Of a DNA stretch of 64,000 bases, positions 29,453-38,942 are shown one piece after another; the stretch's first letter is position 1, and each line of letters begins with the position of its first letter. Position numbers and translations under genes: made by a program. Location of the stretch: assembly GCA_026390635.1 (NCBI GenBank), contig JAPLFO010000158.1:1-64000 (forward strand), written 5' to 3'. This DNA comes from Ignavibacteriales bacterium. GTDB taxonomy: Bacteria > Bacteroidota > Ignavibacteria > UBA10030 > UBA8401. The notes below the pieces were generated by a model. That model was given only the letters and a program-made list of their open reading frames with translations. It made no database searches and was not told the DNA's origin.

Positions 29453-29481
29453 AATATACTCGCTCCTGTGATGAAAGTCAA
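29453..29481 (-). promoter_or_regulatory. sigma70-like promoter TTGACT-N17-TATATT
   Basis: Minus strand -35 29476-29481, -10 29453-29458, 17 bp spacer; upstream of crp/fnr gene. Confidence 0.6.
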
Positions 29482-29782
29482 GGAGCCAAAAACAACGAAA
29501 AACCAGCAATGCTGCTTCAAGAAATGGAACACGCATTGCGCACCCATCGGCCGTACATTCTCCCGCATTTGATGATTGAATCTCCATTCAGCTTGCGCCA
29601 GAAATCTTTTCTGAATTCTTGCATTTCTAAGTTCAGTTTCATATTATGCGCACCATCAGTGACACACAAGCTTACATACAACTTCTCACCCGGCGCTCTT
29701 CATCCAATCGCTGCATCGCGATCTCGACTCCGAACTCATCTACTCTAAATAACTTTTATCACCATCATCAACGGAGGTATCC

Positions 29783-31015
29783 TTGAAACAACACCTGAAG
29801 TATGGAATTTGCTGGTTTGCCGTGTCTCTCCTGGCAACCGCAATCGCACTCGGTGGAGGGTTCCAGCTCAACGAACATGGTGCACGCGCCATGGCACAGG
29901 GCGGTGCATTTGCAGCGCGCGCAAATGACGCGTCCGCGATCTTTTTCAATCCGGCTGGACTTGCCGGGGTGGGAAACAGTGTCTACTTCGGTGCAACATT
30001 CATTATGCCGAAAGCCACCTTCTTCGGCCCGATCAGGAATGCAAACGATCCGAACATCCAGAACGAAACTAAAATGGTCGACCAGACATTTACCCCCATC
30101 AATGTCTACGGCACCTATGCGGTGACTTCTGATTTGCACGTCGGACTCGGCGTGATGAATCCTTACGGACTGGGCACGGAATGGGATCCTCAATGGGTTG
30201 GCAAGTATATCACCACAAAGATCGATCTTCAGACTTTCTATTTTACACCGACCGTTGCCTACAAGATCACTGATCAGCTCGCTGTCGGTGTTGGCGCGAA
30301 CATTGTCACAGGAGGAGTGAAACTTTCCAGAGCAAAAAATGTCATCAACACGGACACAAAAGTTACGCTCGATATGACCGCGAAGACTGCATACGGCTTC
30401 AATGTCGGCGTACAATACAAGGCGACGCAGGATGTCACTCTTGGTGTATCCTACCGTTCGACTGTTAAAATGGATGCATCAGGCCCCGCCACATTCGACC
30501 CCAACTTCACAATCGTCAATGTTGTGAATGATAATGTTTCTGCTTCGTTGGAACTGCCTGCCACGGGGTTTGTTGGAGTTGCGTACAAAGTCATGCCCAA
30601 TCTGGAAGTAGAAGCCGACTATCAATATATCGGATGGTCTTCGTACAAGGAATTGAATATCAATTTCCAGAATGATCCTACAAAAAATGTCATTTCTCCA
30701 AAAAATTATAAAGACACCTACATGATCCGGGTGGGTGGCGAATATACCTTGGAGGCATTAAAACTGCGCGCCGGCTATCTCTATGATCATTCCCCCGTGG
30801 ACGCCGCGTATGTTGAACCGTTGCTGCCGGATGCGAACCGAAATGGATTCAATATTGGAGCGGGCTACCAGATTACCAGCGCGCTTTCGGTCGATGTTTC
30901 CTACTTATTCCTGAAGTTCGATCAACGAAAAGCAGAAAACACAGCCATCCAGTTTGACGGAACATACAACATGACCGCAAATCTGTTCGGCATCGATTTT
31001 GGATATTCGTTCTAA
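29783..31015 (+). CDS. OmpP1/FadL/TodX family outer-membrane transporter
   Basis: GGGFQLNEHGARAMAQGGAFAARANDASAIFFNPAGLAG; beta-barrel; TTG start with GGAGG RBS. Confidence 0.93.
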   Translation: MKQHLKYGICWFAVSLLATAIALGGGFQLNEHGARAMAQGGAFAARANDASAIFFNPAGLAGVGNSVYFGATFIMPKATFFGPIRNANDPNIQNETKMVDQTFTPINVYGTYAVTSDLHVGLGVMNPYGLGTEWDPQWVGKYITTKIDLQTFYFTPTVAYKITDQLAVGVGANIVTGGVKLSRAKNVINTDTKVTLDMTAKTAYGFNVGVQYKATQDVTLGVSYRSTVKMDASGPATFDPNFTIVNVVNDNVSASLELPATGFVGVAYKVMPNLEVEADYQYIGWSSYKELNINFQNDPTKNVISPKNYKDTYMIRVGGEYTLEALKLRAGYLYDHSPVDAAYVEPLLPDANRNGFNIGAGYQITSALSVDVSYLFLKFDQRKAENTAIQFDGTYNMTANLFGIDFGYSF

Positions 31016-31074
31016 GCGCTCCGGCGCTCAATGAACAAGGGAACCAGGACATTTACCAACTATTGGAGCAAAGA

Positions 31075-32568
31075 ATGAAAAGATATTATGCAATTACAGG
31101 TTCGCTTCTTGCAATCCTCATGCTGCTTCTAAGCGGCTGCACGGATAGCGCACCGGACGGTCCGAAGGCCTCACTCGGCTCGGTAACGGTAAACAAGTAT
31201 GTCGCCATCGGCAACAGCTTGTCTGCGGGATATCAGTCGAACGGCCTCTATGAGTCGGCACAGAAATATTCGTTTCCGAATTTGATCGCAGGCCAATTGA
31301 CGGCAGCCGGCGCCGGCATCGGAAAATTCGAACAACCGATCTACAGTGACCCCGGCACCCCGGATCCCCTGACCGGAAAAGCCGCCCGTTACGAAATCAT
31401 CTCTCTTACCGGACCAGTCATAGGTCCCAAGGGTTTGACGGCGGGTGCTCCGACCAACTCGGCACTTGCTCGCCCGTACGACAACATGGGAATTCCCGGC
31501 GCCGTTATTTATGACTTCCTTGACACCACAAACGTTGCCACGAAGGCGCTCCCACCGCCGCAGCGCAGCAATCCGCTTTTCCAACTCGTGCTTCGCAGTC
31601 AGGCAGCTTTCGGCAGGAGCGTCTATACTCAGGCAAAAGCTCAACACCCCGATCTGGTTACGTTCTGGCTCGGCAACAATGACGTTCTCGGATTTGCAAC
31701 CTCCGGCGGAACCAGTCCGGCAGCACCGACGGACGCGGCAACCTTCGCCTTTTTGTATGGACAGGCGCTCGACTCGCTCCGTGCCGGACTGCCCAATGCA
31801 AAAATTGTCGTTGCCAACATTCCCGATGTGAAAGCAATTCCGTTTTTCAATACTGTCGGTCCGAAAATGGCTGCGGCTATTCCAGCAGCTTACTATCTCC
31901 GGTATCAGAAACATGGAGTTACCGGAGCCTCCTACGACTCTACGAAGTTGACTGAAGCTGGTGCACCCCTTGTGTGCTTGACTGCGAGCCCGTACGCATC
32001 GCTGCTTGGCCAACCGACTGGTGCGTGGTACCGTTATGTCGCCCAGATCAAAAGTGTTCCTCTTTCTGCGCTGATGGGCTCCTTGGCAGCGGTTGGTATT
32101 GATACCACGAAACCGTTCGGTTTCGATCCGCGTAATCCATTCCCGGACGCATTGGTCTTGGATGCTGGTGAACAGCAGACTGCAGCTGCAGCAACTTCCG
32201 CATTCAATGGAACGATTGCCGCCAAAGTTGCGGCAAAAGGCTGCGCATTGGCGGATATGAATGGGTTCTTTACTATGATCAAGACTCAGGGCGGCATTGT
32301 TGCGAATGGCGAGACATTCACCGCTGACTACATAAGCGGCGGACTCTTCTCGCTTGACGGCGTTCACCCTTCATCAAAAGGCGCCGGCATCGTTGCAAAT
32401 AAATTCATCGAAACCATGAACGCCAGCTTTGGTATGTCCATACCATTCGTGAACATCACGTCACTGCCGGGCATTCCCGCCCCTCTGGCAAAAGTCATGG
32501 CAGAGAAAAGCATTCCGATGATACCATCATCGGCATTTCGGTCTCTCGAAATGCTCTGGGGCAACTAG
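31075..32568 (+). CDS. SGNH/GDSL-type esterase/lipase lipoprotein
   Basis: Lipobox LLLSGCTDS; VAIGNSLSAGY (block I), VTFWLGNNDVLG (block III-like GNND), LDGVHPSSKG (block V D-x-x-H). Confidence 0.88.
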   Translation: MKRYYAITGSLLAILMLLLSGCTDSAPDGPKASLGSVTVNKYVAIGNSLSAGYQSNGLYESAQKYSFPNLIAGQLTAAGAGIGKFEQPIYSDPGTPDPLTGKAARYEIISLTGPVIGPKGLTAGAPTNSALARPYDNMGIPGAVIYDFLDTTNVATKALPPPQRSNPLFQLVLRSQAAFGRSVYTQAKAQHPDLVTFWLGNNDVLGFATSGGTSPAAPTDAATFAFLYGQALDSLRAGLPNAKIVVANIPDVKAIPFFNTVGPKMAAAIPAAYYLRYQKHGVTGASYDSTKLTEAGAPLVCLTASPYASLLGQPTGAWYRYVAQIKSVPLSALMGSLAAVGIDTTKPFGFDPRNPFPDALVLDAGEQQTAAAATSAFNGTIAAKVAAKGCALADMNGFFTMIKTQGGIVANGETFTADYISGGLFSLDGVHPSSKGAGIVANKFIETMNASFGMSIPFVNITSLPGIPAPLAKVMAEKSIPMIPSSAFRSLEMLWGN

Positions 32569-32594
32569 AACCCTTCGTCTGTGAGTCGCAATCC

Positions 32595-32628
32595 AAGGTC
32601 GGTTTCCTCTCGGGAACCGGCCTTTTTT
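32595..32628 (+). terminator. Rho-independent terminator
   Basis: AAGGTCGGTTTCC-TCTC-GGGAACCGGCCTTTTTT hairpin and T tract after the SGNH lipase gene. Confidence 0.85.
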
Positions 32629-32695
32629 ATTCACGGAGAATCTCCAAACCGGCAAAAAAGCCTCTATTTCGCTTAAATTGAGCTGTTTTTGCTCC

Positions 32696-32724
32696 TTGAC
32701 TTCTGCTCCCTTTTTTAGTTTATT
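32696..32724 (+). promoter_or_regulatory. sigma70-like promoter TTGACT-N17-TTTATT, apparently leaderless
   Basis: -35 32696-32701, -10 32719-32724; ATG of next gene at 32730. Confidence 0.45.
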
Positions 32725-32729
32725 GGGAC

Positions 32730-34154
32730 ATGGCACAATTCGATTCAGATAATTTCGACGACGATTTCGCAAACCAGCCCCCCCGTCGGAAAGATCGCGC
32801 TGAGGATATCGAGCGCTACAAGGACCTTCTGAAGAAGGGCGGCAATGGTATCCGCACGATCGAGGCATTGGAAGAGATCGTCGATTTCTACATTGAACAG
32901 GAAAAATTCGAAGAAGCTCTCAATTTTGCTGATCAGCTCGTTGAATTCGCTCCGTATAGCTCCGAATCGTGGCTCCGAAAAGGAATGATTCTGAATAACG
33001 TCTTTCGCTATGAGGATGCATTGGAGTGCTATGACAGGGCCATCAACTTGAATCCCAACGACAGCGAATTGTACATCAATAGGGGAATTACTCTCGACAA
33101 CGCAGGCCGCATAGAAGAAGCGATCAGTGATTTCGATCATGCCCTCACACTGGAGCCCGGCAGCGAGGATGCTCTTCTCAACAAGGCAATCACTTTTGAA
33201 AAGGCAGACCGGCTCCGGGAAGCCGCCGACATTCTGGAATTTATAGTCCACGAGAATTCTGATAACAGAGACGCTTGGTTTGAACTGGGCTTCTGCTATG
33301 ACTTCATGAACCGGCTGGACGACGCTCTACGGTGTTACGATGAACACATCAACCGCGACCCCTATAACTACAATGCCTGGTACAATCGAGGCATTGTTCT
33401 GAGCCGCATGGGACAATTTGAGCGTTCAATCGACAGCTATGACATGAGTTTGGCTATCCAGGATGACTTTGTTGCCGCTTGGTACAATAAGGGCAATTCT
33501 TTCGCGAATATGGCAAAACTGGACGAAGCCATCGATTGCTACAAGACCGCCCTTCGCCTCGATCCCAAGGATGTCGCCGCCTGGCACAATCTCGGCAACG
33601 CATACGAGGAGCTTCAAAACTTTTCGGAAGCAGTCAAGTGCTTCACCCAGGCCATTAAACTGGACAGCAATCATTACGATTCTTTCTTCGGTCGCGGAAG
33701 CTGCTACGACTCGATGGAGGAATTCAAGAAGGCATTGCAGGACTACAACCGCGCCCTCGATCTTTGCCGCGATTATCCCGAACTCTGGTATGCAAAAGCC
33801 GATGCAGAATATAATCTTGGGAAGTTCAAAGATTCGATTCGAAGTTATAAGATGGTGGTACAGCTGGATGCAGAAAACCAGGAGGCATGGTTTGACTACG
33901 GCGAAACACTTTTCGAACTCGGATATATCAAAGAGGCGCTCAAGGCATTGAATCGCTCCATTGACCTCAATCCGAAAATTGCCGCTGCATTTTACAGCCG
34001 AGCGAAAGTGCTTTTCGTCCTCCGCAAAATGCTTGATGCCGTCGATTCTTTGAAGTCGGCATTCGGCTTAGATCCTTCATTGCGCCAGCAATTCGACAAA
34101 GAGTTCCTTGGCGTTAAATCCATAAAAGAATTTGCGTCTCTCTTACAGCGATAA
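32730..34154 (+). CDS. Tetratricopeptide repeat protein
   Basis: Many consecutive TPRs (AWYNRGIVLSRMGQFERSIDSYD, AWHNLGNAYEELQNFSEAVKCF). Confidence 0.92.
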   Translation: MAQFDSDNFDDDFANQPPRRKDRAEDIERYKDLLKKGGNGIRTIEALEEIVDFYIEQEKFEEALNFADQLVEFAPYSSESWLRKGMILNNVFRYEDALECYDRAINLNPNDSELYINRGITLDNAGRIEEAISDFDHALTLEPGSEDALLNKAITFEKADRLREAADILEFIVHENSDNRDAWFELGFCYDFMNRLDDALRCYDEHINRDPYNYNAWYNRGIVLSRMGQFERSIDSYDMSLAIQDDFVAAWYNKGNSFANMAKLDEAIDCYKTALRLDPKDVAAWHNLGNAYEELQNFSEAVKCFTQAIKLDSNHYDSFFGRGSCYDSMEEFKKALQDYNRALDLCRDYPELWYAKADAEYNLGKFKDSIRSYKMVVQLDAENQEAWFDYGETLFELGYIKEALKALNRSIDLNPKIAAAFYSRAKVLFVLRKMLDAVDSLKSAFGLDPSLRQQFDKEFLGVKSIKEFASLLQR

Positions 34155-35029
34155 TGCCGCGTTCTCCAGAATCAATTGAATATCTCGGGATCATCGGCAG
34201 ATCGCTCACCCACACGCTCTCGCCTGTGATGCACACTGCCGTGTTTCGATACCTTGGCCTTGACTATCGCTACGGCGTTCTTGACGTTGCACCGCCGTTT
34301 GTCGAGTCTCTGATTCTATCGCTTCGCCGGCGCGGATTCCGCGGCGCGAATGTCACCATTCCGTACAAACAGACTGTCATGCCGTTCCTCACCGCAATCG
34401 ATCCGGCTGCAAGGCTGGTCGGAGCGGTGAACACTCTGGTCTATTCCGGTGACTCCATCACCGGATTCAATACGGATGTTGTCGGCATACGAAATTCCCT
34501 GCGCATCTGGGGAGACCGAATTCGCGGAGGAACTGCGGTGGTTGTTGGAGCGGGAGGCGGTGCACGTGCAGCAATAGCGTCGTGTGCGCTCGACTATGGA
34601 ATCTCCTGCATAGCGATCTACAATAGAACCTCTGACCACGCCGAAGCACTCGCGGCATCGATGCGTCGCGAATTGCCGTCCTGCACATTGATGGTCGTCA
34701 CGGAGGCGCGTGAACTGCAGGAAGCCGTGCATGCGGCCGCACTTATTGTCAACACGACACCGGTCGGTATGCACGGACCTGAATCCCCCCTCCCTGCAGA
34801 AATCCACTTCACTGCAGGACAGGTTGTTTTCGACATTTTGTATACTCCGCTCGAGACGACGCTGATGCTGGCCGCTCAACGCGACGGTGCCCGAACTATC
34901 GGCGGCTTGGAAATGTTGCTCCATCAGGGGGCGGAGTCATTCCGCCTTGGGACGGATCTGGAATATCCGCTGGATATTGCGCGAACAGCCGTCCTCCAGA
35001 AACTACAGTCCCGAACGTCAGGCAAATAA
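34154..35029 (+). CDS. aroE: Shikimate dehydrogenase
   Basis: GIIGRSLTHTLSPVMHTAVF, NVTIPYKQTVMPFL, GAVNTLV, NTTPVGM. Confidence 0.95.
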   Translation: MPRSPESIEYLGIIGRSLTHTLSPVMHTAVFRYLGLDYRYGVLDVAPPFVESLILSLRRRGFRGANVTIPYKQTVMPFLTAIDPAARLVGAVNTLVYSGDSITGFNTDVVGIRNSLRIWGDRIRGGTAVVVGAGGGARAAIASCALDYGISCIAIYNRTSDHAEALAASMRRELPSCTLMVVTEARELQEAVHAAALIVNTTPVGMHGPESPLPAEIHFTAGQVVFDILYTPLETTLMLAAQRDGARTIGGLEMLLHQGAESFRLGTDLEYPLDIARTAVLQKLQSRTSGK

Positions 35030-35874
35030 TGATGAAAAACGCCACAGAAGAAAAATACCTCCGCCTCCAACAGATTCTCCGGAATCTCGACTCTGTTGTC
35101 ATCGGGTTTTCCGGCGGCGTGGACAGCACACTTCTTCTGAAGGTCGCCCATGATGTTCTCGGACCGCGCGCACTGGCTGTCATCGGAAGATCCGCAACTT
35201 ATCCTTCATCGGAATTTGCGGCAGCCGTCGAACTTGCAACGACAATGGGCGCCCGCTATAGTGAAGTGACAACGGAAGAAACGGACGACTTGAAGTTTAG
35301 GGAAAATCCACCGGATCGCTGTTACTTCTGTAAAACGGAGTTGTTCGGAAAACTGGAGTCCATCGCGCAGCGCGAAGGGATTCCCTGGATCGCAGACGGC
35401 TCGATTGTCGACGACGCCGGCGACTTTCGTCCGGGCATGAAAGCGAAGAAGGAAAGAAATGTCTGTTCGCCCCTACTGGAGGCGGGCTTGACAAAAGAGG
35501 AAGTGCGGGAGATCTCGAAATTTCTTCAACTGCCCACATGGGATAAGCCCTCTTTTGCCTGCCTTGCATCTCGATTCCCGTACGGCTTTGGGATCACGCA
35601 GGAAAATCTCTCAAAGATCGACCGCGCAGAGGCCTTCCTCCGGAGCCTGCACTTCCGGAATTGTCGCGTACGGCATCACGACGACAAAACCGCACGCATC
35701 GAAGTTGATACCATAGAGATCTCAAGAATGCTCGATCCCGATATTCGCGGCCGCATCACAGAATATTTGACGTCGCTCGGATTTATCTACGTCACGCTCG
35801 ATCTGGAGGGGTACAGAACCGGCAGCATGAATGAGGTTTTAACTGCAGAGGAAATTGCCGCAGCCAAGTCGTAG
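35029..35874 (+). CDS. larE: ATP-dependent sacrificial sulfur transferase LarE
   Basis: PP-loop FSGGVDST; PPDRCYFCKTELF; KPSFACLASRFPYG; RVRHHDDKTARIEVD. Confidence 0.92.
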   Translation: MMKNATEEKYLRLQQILRNLDSVVIGFSGGVDSTLLLKVAHDVLGPRALAVIGRSATYPSSEFAAAVELATTMGARYSEVTTEETDDLKFRENPPDRCYFCKTELFGKLESIAQREGIPWIADGSIVDDAGDFRPGMKAKKERNVCSPLLEAGLTKEEVREISKFLQLPTWDKPSFACLASRFPYGFGITQENLSKIDRAEAFLRSLHFRNCRVRHHDDKTARIEVDTIEISRMLDPDIRGRITEYLTSLGFIYVTLDLEGYRTGSMNEVLTAEEIAAAKS

Positions 35875-35922
35875 CCTCTTGCTCCGCTGTGCCTTTATTG
35901 AATATTTTTGTATATTAGAGAT

Positions 35923-37014
35923 ATGCTACCAGTACAGGACAATCAGAAAGCCGTCATCAGCGAATTGCTGAAGTCTGCCGATCGCGCCATTCGCGACAAT
36001 AAATTGGCGCACGCATATGATTTTATCAACAAGGTGTTCGAGATCGATCAGCGTAATATTTACGCACTCGCCTATCGCGAGCGGCTGTTGTACCTGACTG
36101 AAGCGGCTGCAAAGGAACAAAGCACAAGAGAAAAGGCGGCGGCGACAAAAGCCCCTTCCGCACCGGCATCGTCTCAGATGCAGCCCGCGGCGAAGACTGA
36201 ACCGCCTCCAGCGCAGGCACCATCAGATCCCCGATATCCGCCTGCGGCTCCGGCCCAGCAGTATGTCCCGGCTCCCGAACACGCTGAAACAGCAGGACAT
36301 TCCATCCAGAAATCACCGGCAGCGACCGAAGCATATCGCCGGCTCTTGGCGGAAGTCTGGGAAGACGGCAATATCGATCCGACCGAGCAGGCTCGGATCG
36401 AATCGATGCGCGAAACGTTCGAGATATCAAAAGCGGAGCATGCGCCGATTGAACTCGAAGTCCGTACATCGCTCTTTCTCGATGCGGTTCGCCGTTCCTA
36501 TCAAAAAGGGGTAACAACATTCGACGATTTGCAGAAACGGTACCGGTTGACCCAGTTTGAGATGCAGTCGGTACAGCCAAGGCTCTTCCAGCTTCTGCAG
36601 TCGCTGAAGTCACGCGGCTTTGTCATGGTAGTGGATGATGACGAAGCGTTCCTCTCTCTGGTGAAACGTATCCTCGAAGATACTGGATACCGCTGCCTCA
36701 CAGCGATCTCCGGAGAAGATGGAATCCGGGCACTCGATGCCGAAACGCCGGATATTATTCTCTGCGACATCAATTTCACAAAACCCAATATGAGCGGTTT
36801 CGCGTTTTATGAAAGACTTCGCGCGGTCGATCGATTGACAAGCACGCCGTTTATCTTTCTCAGCGGACTCGACCAGACCATCGTTGTCCGCACCGGCAAG
36901 CAAATGGGTGCGGACGACTATCTGACAAAACCGATCGATGCGGAATTACTGCTCGCAACAGTGGAAGGAAAAATCCGGCGGGCACGGGAATTGAAAAGCC
37001 ACTATAATTTGTAG
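35923..37014 (+). CDS. Response regulator with C-terminal receiver domain and N-terminal helical-repeat region
   Basis: C-terminal VMVVDDDEAFLSLV...IILCDINFTKPNMSGF...FLSG...GADDYLTKPID; Pro/Ala-rich linker after a TPR-like N-terminus. Confidence 0.88.
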   Translation: MLPVQDNQKAVISELLKSADRAIRDNKLAHAYDFINKVFEIDQRNIYALAYRERLLYLTEAAAKEQSTREKAAATKAPSAPASSQMQPAAKTEPPPAQAPSDPRYPPAAPAQQYVPAPEHAETAGHSIQKSPAATEAYRRLLAEVWEDGNIDPTEQARIESMRETFEISKAEHAPIELEVRTSLFLDAVRRSYQKGVTTFDDLQKRYRLTQFEMQSVQPRLFQLLQSLKSRGFVMVVDDDEAFLSLVKRILEDTGYRCLTAISGEDGIRALDAETPDIILCDINFTKPNMSGFAFYERLRAVDRLTSTPFIFLSGLDQTIVVRTGKQMGADDYLTKPIDAELLLATVEGKIRRARELKSHYNL

Positions 37015-38111
37015 CGCCTCATCTGCTGCAACACTCTCCCGATCACAGACTCATCCACCGGCGCCGGTGCATTTACTGCCCCAATGCGCGTCGGCAGAAC
37101 GCACATAATTTTTCCCTCTATTGCTTTTTTGTCCAGTCGCATGGTGGCCACCAGCGAACGGAATGCCGGGCGAGGCATCGGCGGCAGTGGAATCCGGGAA
37201 AGAAGCGTCATGATTTCGCGCGCGTCTCGTTCGGGAAGAATTCTCATTGATTGCGCTGCCCGAGTCTCCGCCATCATCCCCCAGAGGACTGCTTCTCCAT
37301 GTTTGAGGACCGAGAAACGGCCCGCCTTTTCCAAAGCATGACCGACGGTATGGCCAAAATTCAAAATTGCCCTCAGCCCGCTCTCGCGCTCATCGCCGGA
37401 GACCACAAACGCCTTCATCGAGCAGCATTCCCTGACCATGGCCTGCAGCACAGAGCGATCCCCGCGCAGAGCACGTGGTAGAAATGTACGGGTGTAGCTG
37501 AAGAATCTTTCGTCCAGAATGATTCCATACTTCAATACTTCTCCCAATCCGCAAATCAGCTCGCGCCGGGGAAGTGTCCGCAGCACAGCGGCATCGGCGA
37601 GCACGAATGAGGGCTGATAGAATGCACCGACCATGTTTTTACCCAGAGGATGGTTGACACCCACTTTCCCGCCGACTGAACTGTCAACTTGCGCCAGAAG
37701 CGTCGTAGGAATCTGGACAAATGAAACGCCCCGCTGATACGTTGCCGCCACAAACCCGGCAAGATCTCCGACAACCCCGCCGCCCAACGCCAGAATCGTC
37801 GACCGCCGTGATATGCGATGCCGGAGCAGCGTCGTATAGATGCTCCCGGCCCGCTGAAGATTTTTCTCTTTTTCCCCCGCTGGAATAATCACACGTAGCA
37901 CGGTGCAGCCGGACCGTTTCAGGCTTTGCTCCACTGGTCCCAGGTATCGGGGCGCCACATTCCTGTCGGAGATAATGACTGTCTGCTTCGGCAAACCGCG
38001 CTCCTCGAGCAACGGCCCGACAATCGGAAGGATTCCGTTGCCGATAAGGATGTCGTAGCTTCTCTCGCCGAGCGGCACCCTGACAATATCAACAGTTCTA
38101 GAATTTGACAT
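37002..38111 (-). CDS. aroB: 3-dehydroquinate synthase
   Basis: ALGGGVVGDLAGFVAATYQRGV, QVDSSVGGKVGVNHPLGKNMVGAF, NFGHTVGHALE. Confidence 0.97.
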   Translation of the reverse strand: MSNSRTVDIVRVPLGERSYDILIGNGILPIVGPLLEERGLPKQTVIISDRNVAPRYLGPVEQSLKRSGCTVLRVIIPAGEKEKNLQRAGSIYTTLLRHRISRRSTILALGGGVVGDLAGFVAATYQRGVSFVQIPTTLLAQVDSSVGGKVGVNHPLGKNMVGAFYQPSFVLADAAVLRTLPRRELICGLGEVLKYGIILDERFFSYTRTFLPRALRGDRSVLQAMVRECCSMKAFVVSGDERESGLRAILNFGHTVGHALEKAGRFSVLKHGEAVLWGMMAETRAAQSMRILPERDAREIMTLLSRIPLPPMPRPAFRSLVATMRLDKKAIEGKIMCVLPTRIGAVNAPAPVDESVIGRVLQQMRRYKL

Positions 38112-38676
38112 AACCGCGAAGCTCCTTCACGATCGCGTCCACCGTTTGTCCCACCAGCCGGTTATCGATCGAAACAGTGATGTGTGCCTGTTCGTAGAAT
38201 GGGGACCGCCTCGAGAGCAGCGTCTCGATATGCCGGACGAGCTGTTCCCCTTCCATCAGGCTGCCGTCGGGCTGCAGCAGCAAGGGACGATTTTTTTTGG
38301 ATTTCACTCGCTGATAGATGGAAGCAGGCGACGACTGCAAATAGATGAGCAATCCCTTCCGGCACACTTCTTCCAGCGTCGACTGATGCACAATCGTTCC
38401 ACCGCCCAATGCTACCACACGCCGCTCACGAGTGCCGAGCTGATGGACTAATTCGCGCTCCATTTCGCGAAACCGCGCTTCACCACGCACTTTGAAAATT
38501 TCTGCAACCTTCATCTTCTCGCGTTGTTCGAGCACCGCATCGAGATCGACAAATTCATATCCCAGCGTGTTGGCAAGAATCGGACCGATCGTACTTTTTC
38601 CGCTTCCCATGAAGCCGGTAAGATAGATAATCGAGTGTTTGAGATGATGATCGTGATGCTGCATGGTTTTCGCCAA
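38098..38676 (-). CDS. aroK: Shikimate kinase
   Basis: LTGFMGSGKSTIGPILA, FVDLDAVLEQRE, RFREMERE, VVALGGGTIVH. Confidence 0.95.
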   Translation of the reverse strand: MAKTMQHHDHHLKHSIIYLTGFMGSGKSTIGPILANTLGYEFVDLDAVLEQREKMKVAEIFKVRGEARFREMERELVHQLGTRERRVVALGGGTIVHQSTLEEVCRKGLLIYLQSSPASIYQRVKSKKNRPLLLQPDGSLMEGEQLVRHIETLLSRRSPFYEQAHITVSIDNRLVGQTVDAIVKELRGYVKF

Positions 38677-38850
38677 GTAGTAAATCCTTCAGACATGGAA
38701 CGATGTGACCATAGGCGGCAGCGAAATCGTGAAGAATCGGCAAGGCAAACGCCATCAGTGACACCGATCAGATTATTGCCATCGTTGCCGACTCCGTTGA
38801 CAATGCAAGGCGGACTCAGGGCATAGATTATATCGTTCATTCCGGATGCA

Positions 38851-38926
38851 ACAAAAAAGAAAGGCCGGCTCTTTCCGCGGTTGCAGCGAATAGGGACGCG
38901 ACAACATCAACGGAGGCCGGCCTCTT
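38851..38926 (-). terminator. Hairpin terminator with perfect GAGGCCGGCCTC palindrome
   Basis: Minus strand AAGAGGCCGGCCTC ... GAGCCGGCCTTTCTTTTTT downstream of the PpiD-like gene; large loop. Confidence 0.6.
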
Positions 38927-38942
38927 CATGGCTCTTGTCTTT

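Noticed and set aside
31171-32367. 398-aa minus-strand ORF
   Set aside because: Antisense to the SGNH lipase gene, which has a signal peptide, catalytic motifs and terminator; composition is typical of a shadow frame.
34154-38676. aroE / aroB-aroK proximity as a novel shikimate super-operon
   Set aside because: aroE is on the plus strand and aroB/aroK on the minus strand, converging; ordinary loose clustering.
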